9,676 bases of DNA from Spirochaetia bacterium (GTDB taxonomy: Bacteria; Spirochaetota; Spirochaetia; JABMQR01): positions 1 through 9,676 of the forward strand of contig JADHUD010000076.1 of assembly GCA_016784705.1 (NCBI GenBank), in the 5' to 3' direction. The notes below the pieces were generated by a model that worked only from the letters and a program-made list of their open reading frames with translations, was not told the DNA's origin and ran no database searches. The position numbers were made by a program, and so were the translations under genes. This document shows, in pieces, positions 1 through 6,111 of this stretch; position 1 is the first letter of the stretch, and the number at the start of each line of letters is the position of its first letter.

Positions 1-671
1 AGAAAGGTATGCATTTTCTCTATGAAACAACCGTTGGAGCGGGACTTCCGATAATTAACACGTTAAAGGACCTGATTCAAACAGGAGACAGAATCCAGAA
101 AATTGAAGGAGTGCTTTCAGGAACCCTGGCATACCTTTTCTGGAGATTCGATGGAACTGTACCGTTCAGTAAGCTTGTCCGTGAAGCAAAAGAGCTGGGG
201 TTTACAGAACCTGATCCCAGGGATGATCTTTCCGGAATGGATATTGTGCGGAAAGCGGTTATATTGGCACGGGAGATCGGGATAGAGATTGAAATTGAAG
301 ATGTCCCTGTACTTAATCTTATACCTGAAGAGCTGCGCAGTGCATCGATAGATGAATTTATGGACAAACTTGAGTTGATAGATGCCAGTATACTGGAGAT
401 GCAGCAGGAGGCTGAAGCTAAAAACCAGCTTCTGAAGTATGTCGGTATAATTGAGGCTGATGGAACTTGTTCGGTTGAACTGAAGGGATATCCTGAAAAT
501 CATCCCTTCGCCCGTATTACGGGAACCGATAATATTGTGGCATTTACCACTGATCGCTACCACAGCCAGCCGCTGGTAATTCAGGGTCCTGGTGCAGGGC
601 CGGATGTAACAGCCGGCGGTGTTTTTGCAGATCTGCTCAGATTAAGTGCTTATCTGGGTGCAAGATTTTAA
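1..671 (+). CDS. thrA: Homoserine dehydrogenase, C-terminal part of a ThrA/MetL-type protein (5' end outside the window)
   Basis: Homoserine dehydrogenase reduces aspartate semialdehyde to homoserine with NAD(P)H, the branch point to threonine and methionine. The visible 220 or so residues match the catalytic half of bifunctional aspartokinase-homoserine dehydrogenase. Counting from the Met at position 9, FLYETTVGAGLP lies at residues 3-14, GVLSGTLAYLFW at about 34-45, and GFTEPDPRDDLSGMD, the substrate-binding segment with conserved Glu and Asp residues, at about 64-78. The C-terminal block GPGAGPDVTAGGVFADLLR is typical of ThrA/MetL. The Met at 9 is internal: the frame stays open to the window edge and family members begin far upstream, so this is a fragment. 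The aspartokinase half is not visible, so a monofunctional enzyme cannot be excluded, but the close ThrA-like motifs favour the fusion. thrC follows after 33 bases, probably in the same operon. Confidence 0.93.
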   Translation, partial: KGMHFLYETTVGAGLPIINTLKDLIQTGDRIQKIEGVLSGTLAYLFWRFDGTVPFSKLVREAKELGFTEPDPRDDLSGMDIVRKAVILAREIGIEIEIEDVPVLNLIPEELRSASIDEFMDKLELIDASILEMQQEAEAKNQLLKYVGIIEADGTCSVELKGYPENHPFARITGTDNIVAFTTDRYHSQPLVIQGPGAGPDVTAGGVFADLLRLSAYLGARF

Positions 672-704
672 TTATTTGTTAAAACTGCTTCAAGGAGTTA
701 TGCG

Positions 705-1988
705 ATGGAATTTATCAGTACACGGGTACAAGAGAGTAGTTCTTCTCCCTCAATACAAGCATCGGCTGCTATTTTAAAAGGACTTGCACCGGATGGCGGA
801 CTCTTTATCCCCAAAACTTTCCCGAAGCTGAATAGGGAAATACTTAAGGGTGAAATGTCTTATCAGGACACCGCTTATCAAGTGCTGAAACCTTTTTTTG
901 AAAATGATCCCCTAGAAAATGATCTTAAAAATATTTGTGACCAGGCGTTTGATTTTCCTGTTCCTCTGCACTGGTATAACGGCTCCCAGGCAGTACTGGA
1001 GCTGTATCATGGCCCGACAGCCGCATTTAAGGACTTTGGTGCACGATTTCTTGCAGGAGCTATGGAAAAACTGATAGCGAAGGATTCCAGTTCACTTACG
1101 ATTCTGGTTGCAACCTCCGGTGATACCGGCGGTGCAGTTGCAGCGGCTTATTTCGGCAAAAAAAATATTAATGTAAAAGTACTCTTCCCGGAAGGACGTG
1201 TTTCAGAACGGCAGGAAAAACAGCTTACCTGCTGGGGCGGAAATGTTGAGGCGTATGCCGTAAGGGGTGCTTTTGATGACTGTCAGCGCATGGTTAAAGA
1301 AGCCTTTATGCATCAGGAAATATCCAGGAAGTGGAAGCTCACCTCTGCAAACAGTATCAATCTCGGGCGCCTGCTTCCTCAGACTGTGTACTATGTCTAT
1401 ACCGCAATTGCCTACTGGAAACAAACGGGTATAAAACCGGTTTTTGTGATACCCAGTGGGAATGTCGGTAACTCTATCGGTGCTCATTGGGCTAAGGCTA
1501 TGGGTGCTCCGATAGAAAAAATAGTGCTTGCGGTGAATGCTAATAAGACCATTCCCGATTTTCTGAACTCAGGCAGCTATGAACCCCGGGATAGTATAGC
1601 AACACTGGCAAATGCCATGGATGTCGGTGATCCAAGTAATATGGAACGGCTGCGGCACCTTTTTCCTGATATCGAAGAGATGCGGAGTCATGTTACCGCT
1701 TACAGTGTTTCGGATGAACAGATTTTATCTACTATACGTGATGTCTGGAACGATTATCACTATGTGATCTGCCCCCATACCGCGGCCGGTGAATATGTTC
1801 GGAGAAATTCTGCAGCTGAAAACCATTCAATAGTTGTGGCAACGGCTCATCCGGCTAAATTTGAGACTATTGTTGAACCGGTAATCGGGCAGAAGATACC
1901 TGTACCCGAATCTCTTGCTGGTTTGCTGAAAAAAGAGGGTCATGCGGAAGTGGTTTTGCCGATTATGGAAAATATATTTATCCCCTGA
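705..1988 (+). CDS. thrC: Threonine synthase
   Basis: This PLP enzyme converts O-phosphohomoserine to threonine, the last step of the pathway. The length of 427 residues fits the ThrC class found in E. coli. Visible motifs are the N-terminal GLAPDGGLFIP (about 26-36), the PLP-lysine motif HGPTAAFKDFGARF with the Schiff-base lysine at K109, VATSGDTGGAV (135-145), and SGNVGN (251-256), which holds the cofactor phosphate. The ATG at 705 is chosen because AAGGAG (692-697) sits 7 bases upstream. Another ATG at 700 is out of frame. The gene lies 33 bases downstream of the homoserine dehydrogenase end with no thrB between, so homoserine kinase must come from elsewhere. It ends facing galK, and its TGA stop lies inside a duplicated 14-bp repeat. 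Confidence 0.97.
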   Translation: MEFISTRVQESSSSPSIQASAAILKGLAPDGGLFIPKTFPKLNREILKGEMSYQDTAYQVLKPFFENDPLENDLKNICDQAFDFPVPLHWYNGSQAVLELYHGPTAAFKDFGARFLAGAMEKLIAKDSSSLTILVATSGDTGGAVAAAYFGKKNINVKVLFPEGRVSERQEKQLTCWGGNVEAYAVRGAFDDCQRMVKEAFMHQEISRKWKLTSANSINLGRLLPQTVYYVYTAIAYWKQTGIKPVFVIPSGNVGNSIGAHWAKAMGAPIEKIVLAVNANKTIPDFLNSGSYEPRDSIATLANAMDVGDPSNMERLRHLFPDIEEMRSHVTAYSVSDEQILSTIRDVWNDYHYVICPHTAAGEYVRRNSAAENHSIVVATAHPAKFETIVEPVIGQKIPVPESLAGLLKKEGHAEVVLPIMENIFIP

Positions 1989-2020
1989 AAGAAAGCCCCT
2001 GAAAGAAAGCCGCTTTCAGG
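1982..2020. terminator. Hairpin with duplicated arm between convergent thrC and galK; weak terminator candidate
   Basis: CCTGAAAG (1998-2005) pairs perfectly with CTTTCAGG (2013-2020) around a 7-base loop. The left arm belongs to an exact 14-bp tandem duplication of CCCCTGAAAGAAAG (1982-1995 and 1996-2009), so the first copy offers the same arm and could compete for the right arm. The first copy overlaps the last codons and the TGA of thrC. The position between two convergent genes suggests a bidirectional terminator. Neither strand has a proper U-tract after the stem, so intrinsic termination is uncertain. Confidence 0.4.
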
Positions 2021-2033
2021 ATCGACCTGAATA

Positions 2034-3329
2034 CTATAAAACCCGTCCGGCTGGTTTATGCCTGATGGTAAGAATTTCCACCGAGTTGCTGCCAAAAATT
2101 CTCTGCATAAGTTCCTTATAGCTGCCGACAAGATCGTTGGGAATAAAGGTCTGGATTGTTCCGGCAAAACCGCCTCCATGTACCCTGCATGCACCATCTC
2201 CATTTAGAAAGTTTTCAGTCAGCGAAAGGGCGAGACTCAGTCCCTGTTCTTTCGGGTTCTCTGCCGGATAGACATTCTGCAGGAATTTGAATGATGAATC
2301 TCCAGACGCAGAAGCCAGCTTGAGATATAATTTTATATCATTTTTCTGCAGTGCTTCAGTCATCTCTTTTGCCCTTTGAGTCTCTTTCAGAAAATGATAA
2401 GCCCGCAATACAGCTCGATCACCAAACTTTAACCGCAGCTCGGGAATAGCCGGAATCAGCATTTCAAGAGAAATGTCGCGGCAGTATGAGACTCTGAAAA
2501 ACTCTGCAATCTGACCCATCTCTATAGTTATTGCCGTATAGGATGGGGTTAAATCAGCATGGTTTCCACCAGTATCTACTACAACCAGGGTATAGCCATT
2601 CGCATGAAAACTGTACGAAACTTCTGTAATAGCCGGTATTTTTGGATTCCTGAAATCTATACCGACAATTCCGCCATAGGCGCAGGCCGTTTGGTCCATC
2701 AGGCCGCAGGGTTTTCCAAAGTATCTATTCTCTGCAAACTGACTGTATGTAGCCAGTGTTATTGCATTAACCCGGTTTTGGTTGTATAAATCATTAAAAA
2801 TAACGGCAATAGTAATCTCGATAGCAGCAGAGGAGCTTAAGCCTGAGCCTTTCCGTACATCAGTGGTGGTATTTGCTTTGAATCCGCCTATGATAAAACC
2901 ATCTGAAGCAAAGGCTGCTGCAATACCGCGTACCAAGGATTCGGTTGTTCCGGTTTTATTTTCTGAAGTCTCAAGATCAATATCTGACAAATCAACTATC
3001 ACCGGATCAAATCCAACAGAATCAAGCACCACCACCATATCATCTGAAGGAACCGCTGCTGCTATTGTATCAAGGTTTATTCCTGCTGCAAGTACACATC
3101 CCCGATTGTGATCCGTATGGTTTCCGCCAAGTTCTGTCCGTCCGGGAATACTGTATATTCGGGGAGTGTATTCAGCAGATTCTCCAAATAGGGAAGTGTG
3201 TCGTTTCAGAAGTTCTGCATAACGTGCTTGCTGCCGCGGAAGATCATTTGCTGCTCCATAGATTTCTTTGAAAACAGTGTCGCAGCGGCCTGATGTTATC
3301 TCTTTGTATTGTGAATTTGCTGATTTCAC
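2034..3329 (-). CDS. galK: Galactokinase
   Basis: Galactokinase is a cytosolic GHMP-family kinase that phosphorylates galactose with ATP to galactose-1-phosphate, the first step of the Leloir pathway. Numbering from the GTG start at 3329, the galactokinase signature GRTELGGNHTDHN lies at 63-75, the ATP-binding GHMP motif KGSGLSSSAA at 160-169, GLMDQ with the catalytic Asp at 209-213, and the third GHMP motif HGGGFAGT at 384-391. The open frame reaches a TTG at 3344, but nothing like a ribosome site precedes it. The GGAG at 3339-3342 lies 9 bases before the GTG at 3329, so the 431-residue form is preferred. This is longer than E. coli GalK (about 380), mostly in the N-terminal extension. It is downstream of galT, separated by a 179-base repeat-filled spacer, and is presumably controlled by the operator at 4570. 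Confidence 0.96.
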   Translation of the reverse strand: MKSANSQYKEITSGRCDTVFKEIYGAANDLPRQQARYAELLKRHTSLFGESAEYTPRIYSIPGRTELGGNHTDHNRGCVLAAGINLDTIAAAVPSDDMVVVLDSVGFDPVIVDLSDIDLETSENKTGTTESLVRGIAAAFASDGFIIGGFKANTTTDVRKGSGLSSSAAIEITIAVIFNDLYNQNRVNAITLATYSQFAENRYFGKPCGLMDQTACAYGGIVGIDFRNPKIPAITEVSYSFHANGYTLVVVDTGGNHADLTPSYTAITIEMGQIAEFFRVSYCRDISLEMLIPAIPELRLKFGDRAVLRAYHFLKETQRAKEMTEALQKNDIKLYLKLASASGDSSFKFLQNVYPAENPKEQGLSLALSLTENFLNGDGACRVHGGGFAGTIQTFIPNDLVGSYKELMQRIFGSNSVEILTIRHKPAGRVL

Positions 3330-3338
3330 CCTGAAGTT

Positions 3339-3342
3339 CTCC
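3339..3342 (-). promoter_or_regulatory. galK ribosome binding site that favours the GTG start
   Basis: On the minus strand GGAG stands 9 bases before GTG (3329-3327). The in-frame TTG at 3344 overlaps this site and has only A/T-rich sequence upstream, so it cannot use it. The GTG is therefore the better start. Confidence 0.6.
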
Positions 3343-3362
3343 AAATTTTATGAATTTTTATC

Positions 3363-3505
3363 AGTTGCCCTGCAACTGCCCAGACAAGTACCCTTGTCCA
3401 GAAGTTGCCTGCAACTGCCCAGACAAGTACTCTTGTCCAGTACTCTTGTCCAGAAGTTGCCTGCAACTGCCCAGACAAGTACTCTTGTCCAGTACTCTTG
3501 TCCAG
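3363..3505. repeat. Three tandem copies of a 39-52 bp repeat with internal inverted repeats, in the galT-galK spacer
   Basis: Copies 2 (3403-3453) and 3 (3455-3505) are identical over 51 bases, with period 52. Copy 1 (3363-3401) is the same unit with one extra C and without the last 13 bases. The 13-base block TACTCTTGTCCAG is itself a duplication of the preceding bases inside copies 2 and 3. Each unit holds two short palindromes: AGTTGC with GCAACT (for example 3403-3408 and 3411-3416), and GACAAG with CTTGTC (for example 3422-3427 and 3432-3437). In a galTK transcript these would form a row of small hairpins. The block fills nearly the whole spacer between the galT stop and the galK ribosome site. 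Possible roles are mRNA stabilisation or differential expression of galK, or a dispersed intergenic repeat family that expanded here. No coding capacity is claimed. Confidence 0.9.
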
Positions 3506-3508
3506 TTC

Positions 3509-4549
3509 CTAATCTAAATAGTGAGTGTCTGAAAGTTCACGCAGGATTCCCGCACTTGTTTCAGCGGTTATATCACGCTGTGGTTTAGCCATCAGCTCAT
3601 AACCAACCATGAATTTTTTTACTGATGCAGACCGGAGCAGCGGTGGAAGATAGTGCATGTGCATTTGCGATCCTGGATACTCCTTTCCATCGGTCGGCTG
3701 CTGATGAATTCCTAAAGAGTAAGGAAAACTGGTTTTAAAAATATTATCATAACGGATTCCAATCTGTTTCATGACAACGGCCAGATCGAACCGTTCTTTA
3801 CCGGTAAGATCTGTCAGCGATGCCGCTAACCGGTTTGGGAGGACCATGGTTTCGTAAGGCCATACAGCCCAAAATGGAACAAGTACGGTGAAGGATTCAT
3901 TCCTGACTACTATGCGCTCTTTTTGCCGAACTTCATAATCCAGATAATCCATCAGCAGGCTGGTTCCGTATTTCTGAAAGTAATCGGCCTGATTCTGCAG
4001 CTCCTTTGCAGGTAGATCCGGTATTGCCTCTTCTGCCCAGATCTGTCCATGCGGATGCAGGTTTGAACAACCCATAACAGTGCCGCGGTTCTCAAAAATC
4101 TGTACATAGCGTATGTAGTCACAGTTTCCCAGTTCTGAATACTGATCAGCCCAGACATCAATTACTCTCTTTATATCTGCAGGATTCATCCTGGGAATGG
4201 TCAGGTTGTGTTTGGGGGAGAAACAGATAACCCGGCATAATCCTTTCTCATTTTCAGCCTTAATAATCCCGTTCGGCCCCTCTGATATCTCTTCATCAGG
4301 AGTCTCCGGCAGCAGTGCTGAAAAATCATTATCAAACACAAAGGTATCGGTATAATCCGGATTGCGTAAACCGCCGGCACGTTCAGAACCCGGGCAGAGG
4401 TAGCAGGATGGATCATGTGCAGGACCTTCTGCCAAAGAAACCGATTCTGTTTGTCCCTGCCAGGGGCGTTTAGTTCTATGAGGGGATACTAAAACCCACT
4501 CCCCGGTCAGCGGATTGAATCTTCTGTGAGGATGTTTTTGTAAGTGCAT
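3509..4549 (-). CDS. galT: Galactose-1-phosphate uridylyltransferase
   Basis: GalT moves UMP from UDP-glucose to galactose-1-phosphate, giving UDP-galactose and glucose-1-phosphate. The 346 residues match the E. coli class I enzyme in length and order. HPHRRFNPLTGEWVLVSPHR opens the protein (6-25). The zinc ligands appear as CYLC (C49, C52), H114 in SPKHN and H165. HPHGQ (165-169) carries the nucleophilic histidine H167, which is uridylylated. H282, H297 and H299 (IHQQP, HMHYLPP) match the second metal site. The ATG at 4549 has a strong GGAGGAAG (4556-4563) 6 bases upstream. It is the first gene of the gal operon, followed by galK. The control region upstream carries a predicted promoter and a LacI-type operator shared with the divergent regulator. 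Confidence 0.97.
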   Translation of the reverse strand: MHLQKHPHRRFNPLTGEWVLVSPHRTKRPWQGQTESVSLAEGPAHDPSCYLCPGSERAGGLRNPDYTDTFVFDNDFSALLPETPDEEISEGPNGIIKAENEKGLCRVICFSPKHNLTIPRMNPADIKRVIDVWADQYSELGNCDYIRYVQIFENRGTVMGCSNLHPHGQIWAEEAIPDLPAKELQNQADYFQKYGTSLLMDYLDYEVRQKERIVVRNESFTVLVPFWAVWPYETMVLPNRLAASLTDLTGKERFDLAVVMKQIGIRYDNIFKTSFPYSLGIHQQPTDGKEYPGSQMHMHYLPPLLRSASVKKFMVGYELMAKPQRDITAETSAGILRELSDTHYLD

Positions 4550-4568
4550 ATTTATCTTCCTCCGTTAC

Positions 4569-4597
4569 TTGTACACGTGTACATTAGCTGATATACT
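4569..4597 (+). promoter_or_regulatory. Predicted promoter of the LacI-family regulator
   Basis: TATACT (4592-4597) is a 5-of-6 match to the -10 box. At 17 bases upstream is TTGTAC (4569-4574), a weak -35 that lies within the operator palindrome. The arrangement implies negative autoregulation. The small inverted repeat GCTGT-AAA-ACAGC (4621-4633) would lie in the resulting 5' leader; whether it is an RNA hairpin or an accessory site is not clear. Confidence 0.45.
4570..4583. promoter_or_regulatory. GalR/LacI-type operator, perfect 14-bp palindrome
   Basis: TGTACACGTGTACA is a perfect palindrome with a central CG. This architecture is typical of LacI/GalR-family operators and resembles the E. 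coli GalR half-site TGTAA/TTACA spaced around CG. It lies between galT and the divergent LacI-family gene, touches the predicted -10 of the gal promoter and overlaps the predicted -35 of the regulator promoter. Binding there would block both. The site is seen in the sequence; the identity of the protein that binds it is inferred from position. Confidence 0.75.
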
Positions 4598-4609
4598 GGT
4601 ATCTGTCAA
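4581..4609 (-). promoter_or_regulatory. Predicted galTK promoter
   Basis: On the minus strand a perfect -35 TTGACA (4604-4609) is followed after 17 bases by TAATGT (4581-4586), a 3-of-6 match to the -10 box. The -10 runs directly into the operator palindrome, so initiation would occur inside the operator, a steric repression layout. The weak -10 leaves some doubt. Confidence 0.55.
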
Positions 4610-4665
4610 TTCGGTTTATCGCTGTAAAACAGCTTTTCCGAAATTTAATTTCCGGAGGCGGGATT

Positions 4666-5715
4666 ATGCCGGCACAAAAGCAAAGGTACAACAGCTCCAT
4701 TACTCGAAACGATGTAGCTCAGATGGCTGGGGTAAGCTCTGCAACCGTGTCCCGGGTGTTTAACGCTCCCCACAACGTTGGCAGGGAAAAACGTGAGGCG
4801 GTCTTTGAAGCAGCTAACCAGCTGGGTTATCGGCCCAACAAATCTGCCAGTGCACTGCGGCGAAAGGGTACGGGTATTATTACGCTGGTTGAGTTTAAAA
4901 AACCTAAAAGAAACTACTACTGGGGTGATCTGCCGAATCTCTCCTGGTTTTATGCTGATATTGTCCGCGGAATAACCAAAAAACTTGATAATACGATGTT
5001 CTCACTGAATATTGAGACAGTACATACAGGTGCGGATTTGAAACATGCCGCAGAAATTTCTGATGGATTGCTCTGTTATGATGTGGATATGCATGCTGAG
5101 GCTGAAGCAGTAAAAGCATTGGGAACCCCCTATATTCTGGCACACCACACAAAAGAATTTACCGGCTATAACCGCTGCTCTACTGACAACTTTCTTGGTG
5201 GAAGTCTGCAGGCGGGTGAGCTTTTCAGTAAGGGTTCCCGAAGACCGGTTTATATTACCGGATTGCTGGAAGAGGTTGGTCCGCATAAAAAACGCCTGGA
5301 AGGTTTCATGGATTTCTATGCAGAAAAATATGGCATAAAACCGGCCGTTATTACCTGCAGTCCAGGCAGGGACGGAGGTGAATCAGTTGCTGGTGAAGTT
5401 GCCCAAATGCTTAAAATGCGCAGATGTGATGGTATTGCAGCCGTTAACGATGTTACCTTAATTGGCGTCCTCAAGGTACTGTACAGTAATTATACAGAAA
5501 TCAGGGATAACGAGCTGCCTCTTTGCGGGTATGATTCAGTACCCTTTAGAGATCTCCTGCCTTATACGTTTGCCAGTGTGGATGTGCTGCCGGGAAGGCT
5601 GTATGCGCGGGCGGCAGAAATTTTAGTAAAAACGTTAGCTGCTAAAAGTAAGGATTCTGAATTGGTTAGTGAGGTAGTCTCTCCCTCTTTGTCCCCATCT
5701 TCTCCGCCAACTTGA
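4666..5715 (+). CDS. LacI/GalR-family transcriptional regulator, probable repressor of the gal operon
   Basis: The protein has the LacI-family plan at 349 residues. A helix-turn-helix lies at about 15-34 (NDVAQMAGVSSATVSRVFN), then the minor-groove hinge GYRPNKSASALRR (54-66), then a periplasmic-binding-protein-like effector domain to the C-terminus, with a CGYDSVPF segment near 285-292 characteristic of the family. The tail is Ser/Pro-rich. The ATG at 4666 has GGAGG (4654-4658) 7 bases upstream. It is divergent from galTK with a LacI-type palindrome between, which suggests that it represses galTK and itself and responds to galactose or a galactoside. The ligand cannot be read from the sequence, and a broader regulon is possible. 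No transporter or galE is nearby. Confidence 0.9.
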   Translation: MPAQKQRYNSSITRNDVAQMAGVSSATVSRVFNAPHNVGREKREAVFEAANQLGYRPNKSASALRRKGTGIITLVEFKKPKRNYYWGDLPNLSWFYADIVRGITKKLDNTMFSLNIETVHTGADLKHAAEISDGLLCYDVDMHAEAEAVKALGTPYILAHHTKEFTGYNRCSTDNFLGGSLQAGELFSKGSRRPVYITGLLEEVGPHKKRLEGFMDFYAEKYGIKPAVITCSPGRDGGESVAGEVAQMLKMRRCDGIAAVNDVTLIGVLKVLYSNYTEIRDNELPLCGYDSVPFRDLLPYTFASVDVLPGRLYARAAEILVKTLAAKSKDSELVSEVVSPSLSPSSPPT

Positions 5716-5938
5716 AAAATAACTTAGTAATAAAATAAGGTATTGCCGCTTTATCCTTAAGAGTCTATATTAATGTTGATACGAACCTTGGGGATACAAA
5801 TCTTCTGGGGTAATACTAAATTATTCCAGAGATATTGATTGATGCAATGTATGAAGCTTGCTGGTGATTCTCTTTCTTCAGACATGGAAGTTTTTCAGCA
5901 AAATAATAACACTACTATTTTCCCCATAGAAGCCCATA
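5716..5938. other. Intergenic region without a convincing gene
   Basis: This A/T-rich stretch follows the regulator. A possible hairpin pairs GGGGTAAT (5807-5814) with ATTATTCC (5820-5827) using two G-U pairs, but no U-tract follows, so it is not called as a terminator. CCCATAG occurs twice ten bases apart (5923-5929 and 5933-5939), one helical turn, a possible protein-binding pattern. A 41-codon frame at 5842-5967 starts with ATG but has no good ribosome site, shows no recognisable motif and runs into the structured element. It is not annotated as a gene. No strong promoter for the S4 gene was found. Confidence 0.5.
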
Positions 5939-6017
5939 GGAGTTTGTCGGGAAATTCAGATTTATAATCTGAAAAACTCAGAGTTAACTCTGATTCCTGA
6001 TAAGTCCGACAGACTCC
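5939..6017 (+). promoter_or_regulatory. Predicted structured RNA leader of the S4 gene: closing stem with two hairpins
   Basis: Three nested inverted repeats can form together. The outer stem pairs 5939-5950 (GGAGTTTGTCGG) with 6006-6017 (CCGACAGACTCC): 12 pairs with a single G-U and no bulge. Inside lie TTCAGATT-TAT-AATCTGAA (5955-5973) and the 16-bp perfect palindrome TCAGAGTTAACTCTGA (5978-5993). The S4 ribosome site follows 25 bases later. S4 is known to bind its own mRNA leader and repress translation in E. coli and in Bacillus, though with other structures, so an S4 autoregulatory leader is a reasonable inference. Another reading is a DNA control site: a perfect TATAAT (5963-5968) falls in the first hairpin, with only poor -35 candidates upstream, and the palindrome just after it could be an operator. 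Confidence 0.55.
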
Positions 6018-6042
6018 AAGTTCATATCACTTTATAAACCAA

Positions 6043-6098
6043 GGAGTACTGATAGTATGGCATTAAATACGAAAGCGAAAACGAAGGAAAGAGAGTGA
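6043..6098 (+). other. Ribosome site and out-of-frame start of the S4 gene (13-codon frame)
   Basis: GGAG (6043-6046) stands 10 bases before an ATG at 6057 followed by GCA, a normal ribosomal-protein beginning. The frame reads 13 codons (M A L N T K A K T K E R E) and stops at TGA 6096-6098. The S4 frame is the +1 frame, open from 6067 after a TAA at 6064, and already S4-like from about 6079 (KRRKESEYGLHL). Dropping one base from the AAAA run at 6078-6081 would join MALNTKAK to RRKESEYG smoothly. This points to a one-base error in the assembly, a real frameshift mutation or, less likely, programmed +1 frameshifting. Confidence 0.7.
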
Positions 6099-6111
6099 AT
6101 ATGGTCTCCAT

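Noticed and set aside
117..563. Long minus-strand frames inside thrA, and similar antisense frames in galK, the regulator and the flavoenzyme gene
   Set aside because: They mirror strongly conserved genes on the other strand and show no family motifs or ribosome sites.
3363..3505. Possible CRISPR array
   Set aside because: The copies are contiguous with no unique spacers of constant length, and no cas genes are present. It is a tandem repeat.
3268..3588. 106-codon + strand frame running across the tandem repeats
   Set aside because: Its low-complexity protein simply translates the repeat unit. It lies antisense to galK/galT ends and has no ribosome site or recognisable domain.
5807..5827. 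Hairpin after the LacI-family gene as an intrinsic terminator
   Set aside because: It needs two G-U pairs and no run of T follows, and it lies about 90 bases past the stop.
5842..5967. 41-codon frame upstream of the S4 gene
   Set aside because: There is no convincing ribosome site and no motif, and it ends inside the structured element. It is probably chance, although an upstream leader peptide cannot be ruled out.
5939..6017. tRNA gene or TPP riboswitch (a CCTGATAA string lies nearby)
   Set aside because: The outer stem is 12 pairs with only two inner hairpins, there is no anticodon arm or T-loop, and the other conserved TPP segments are missing.
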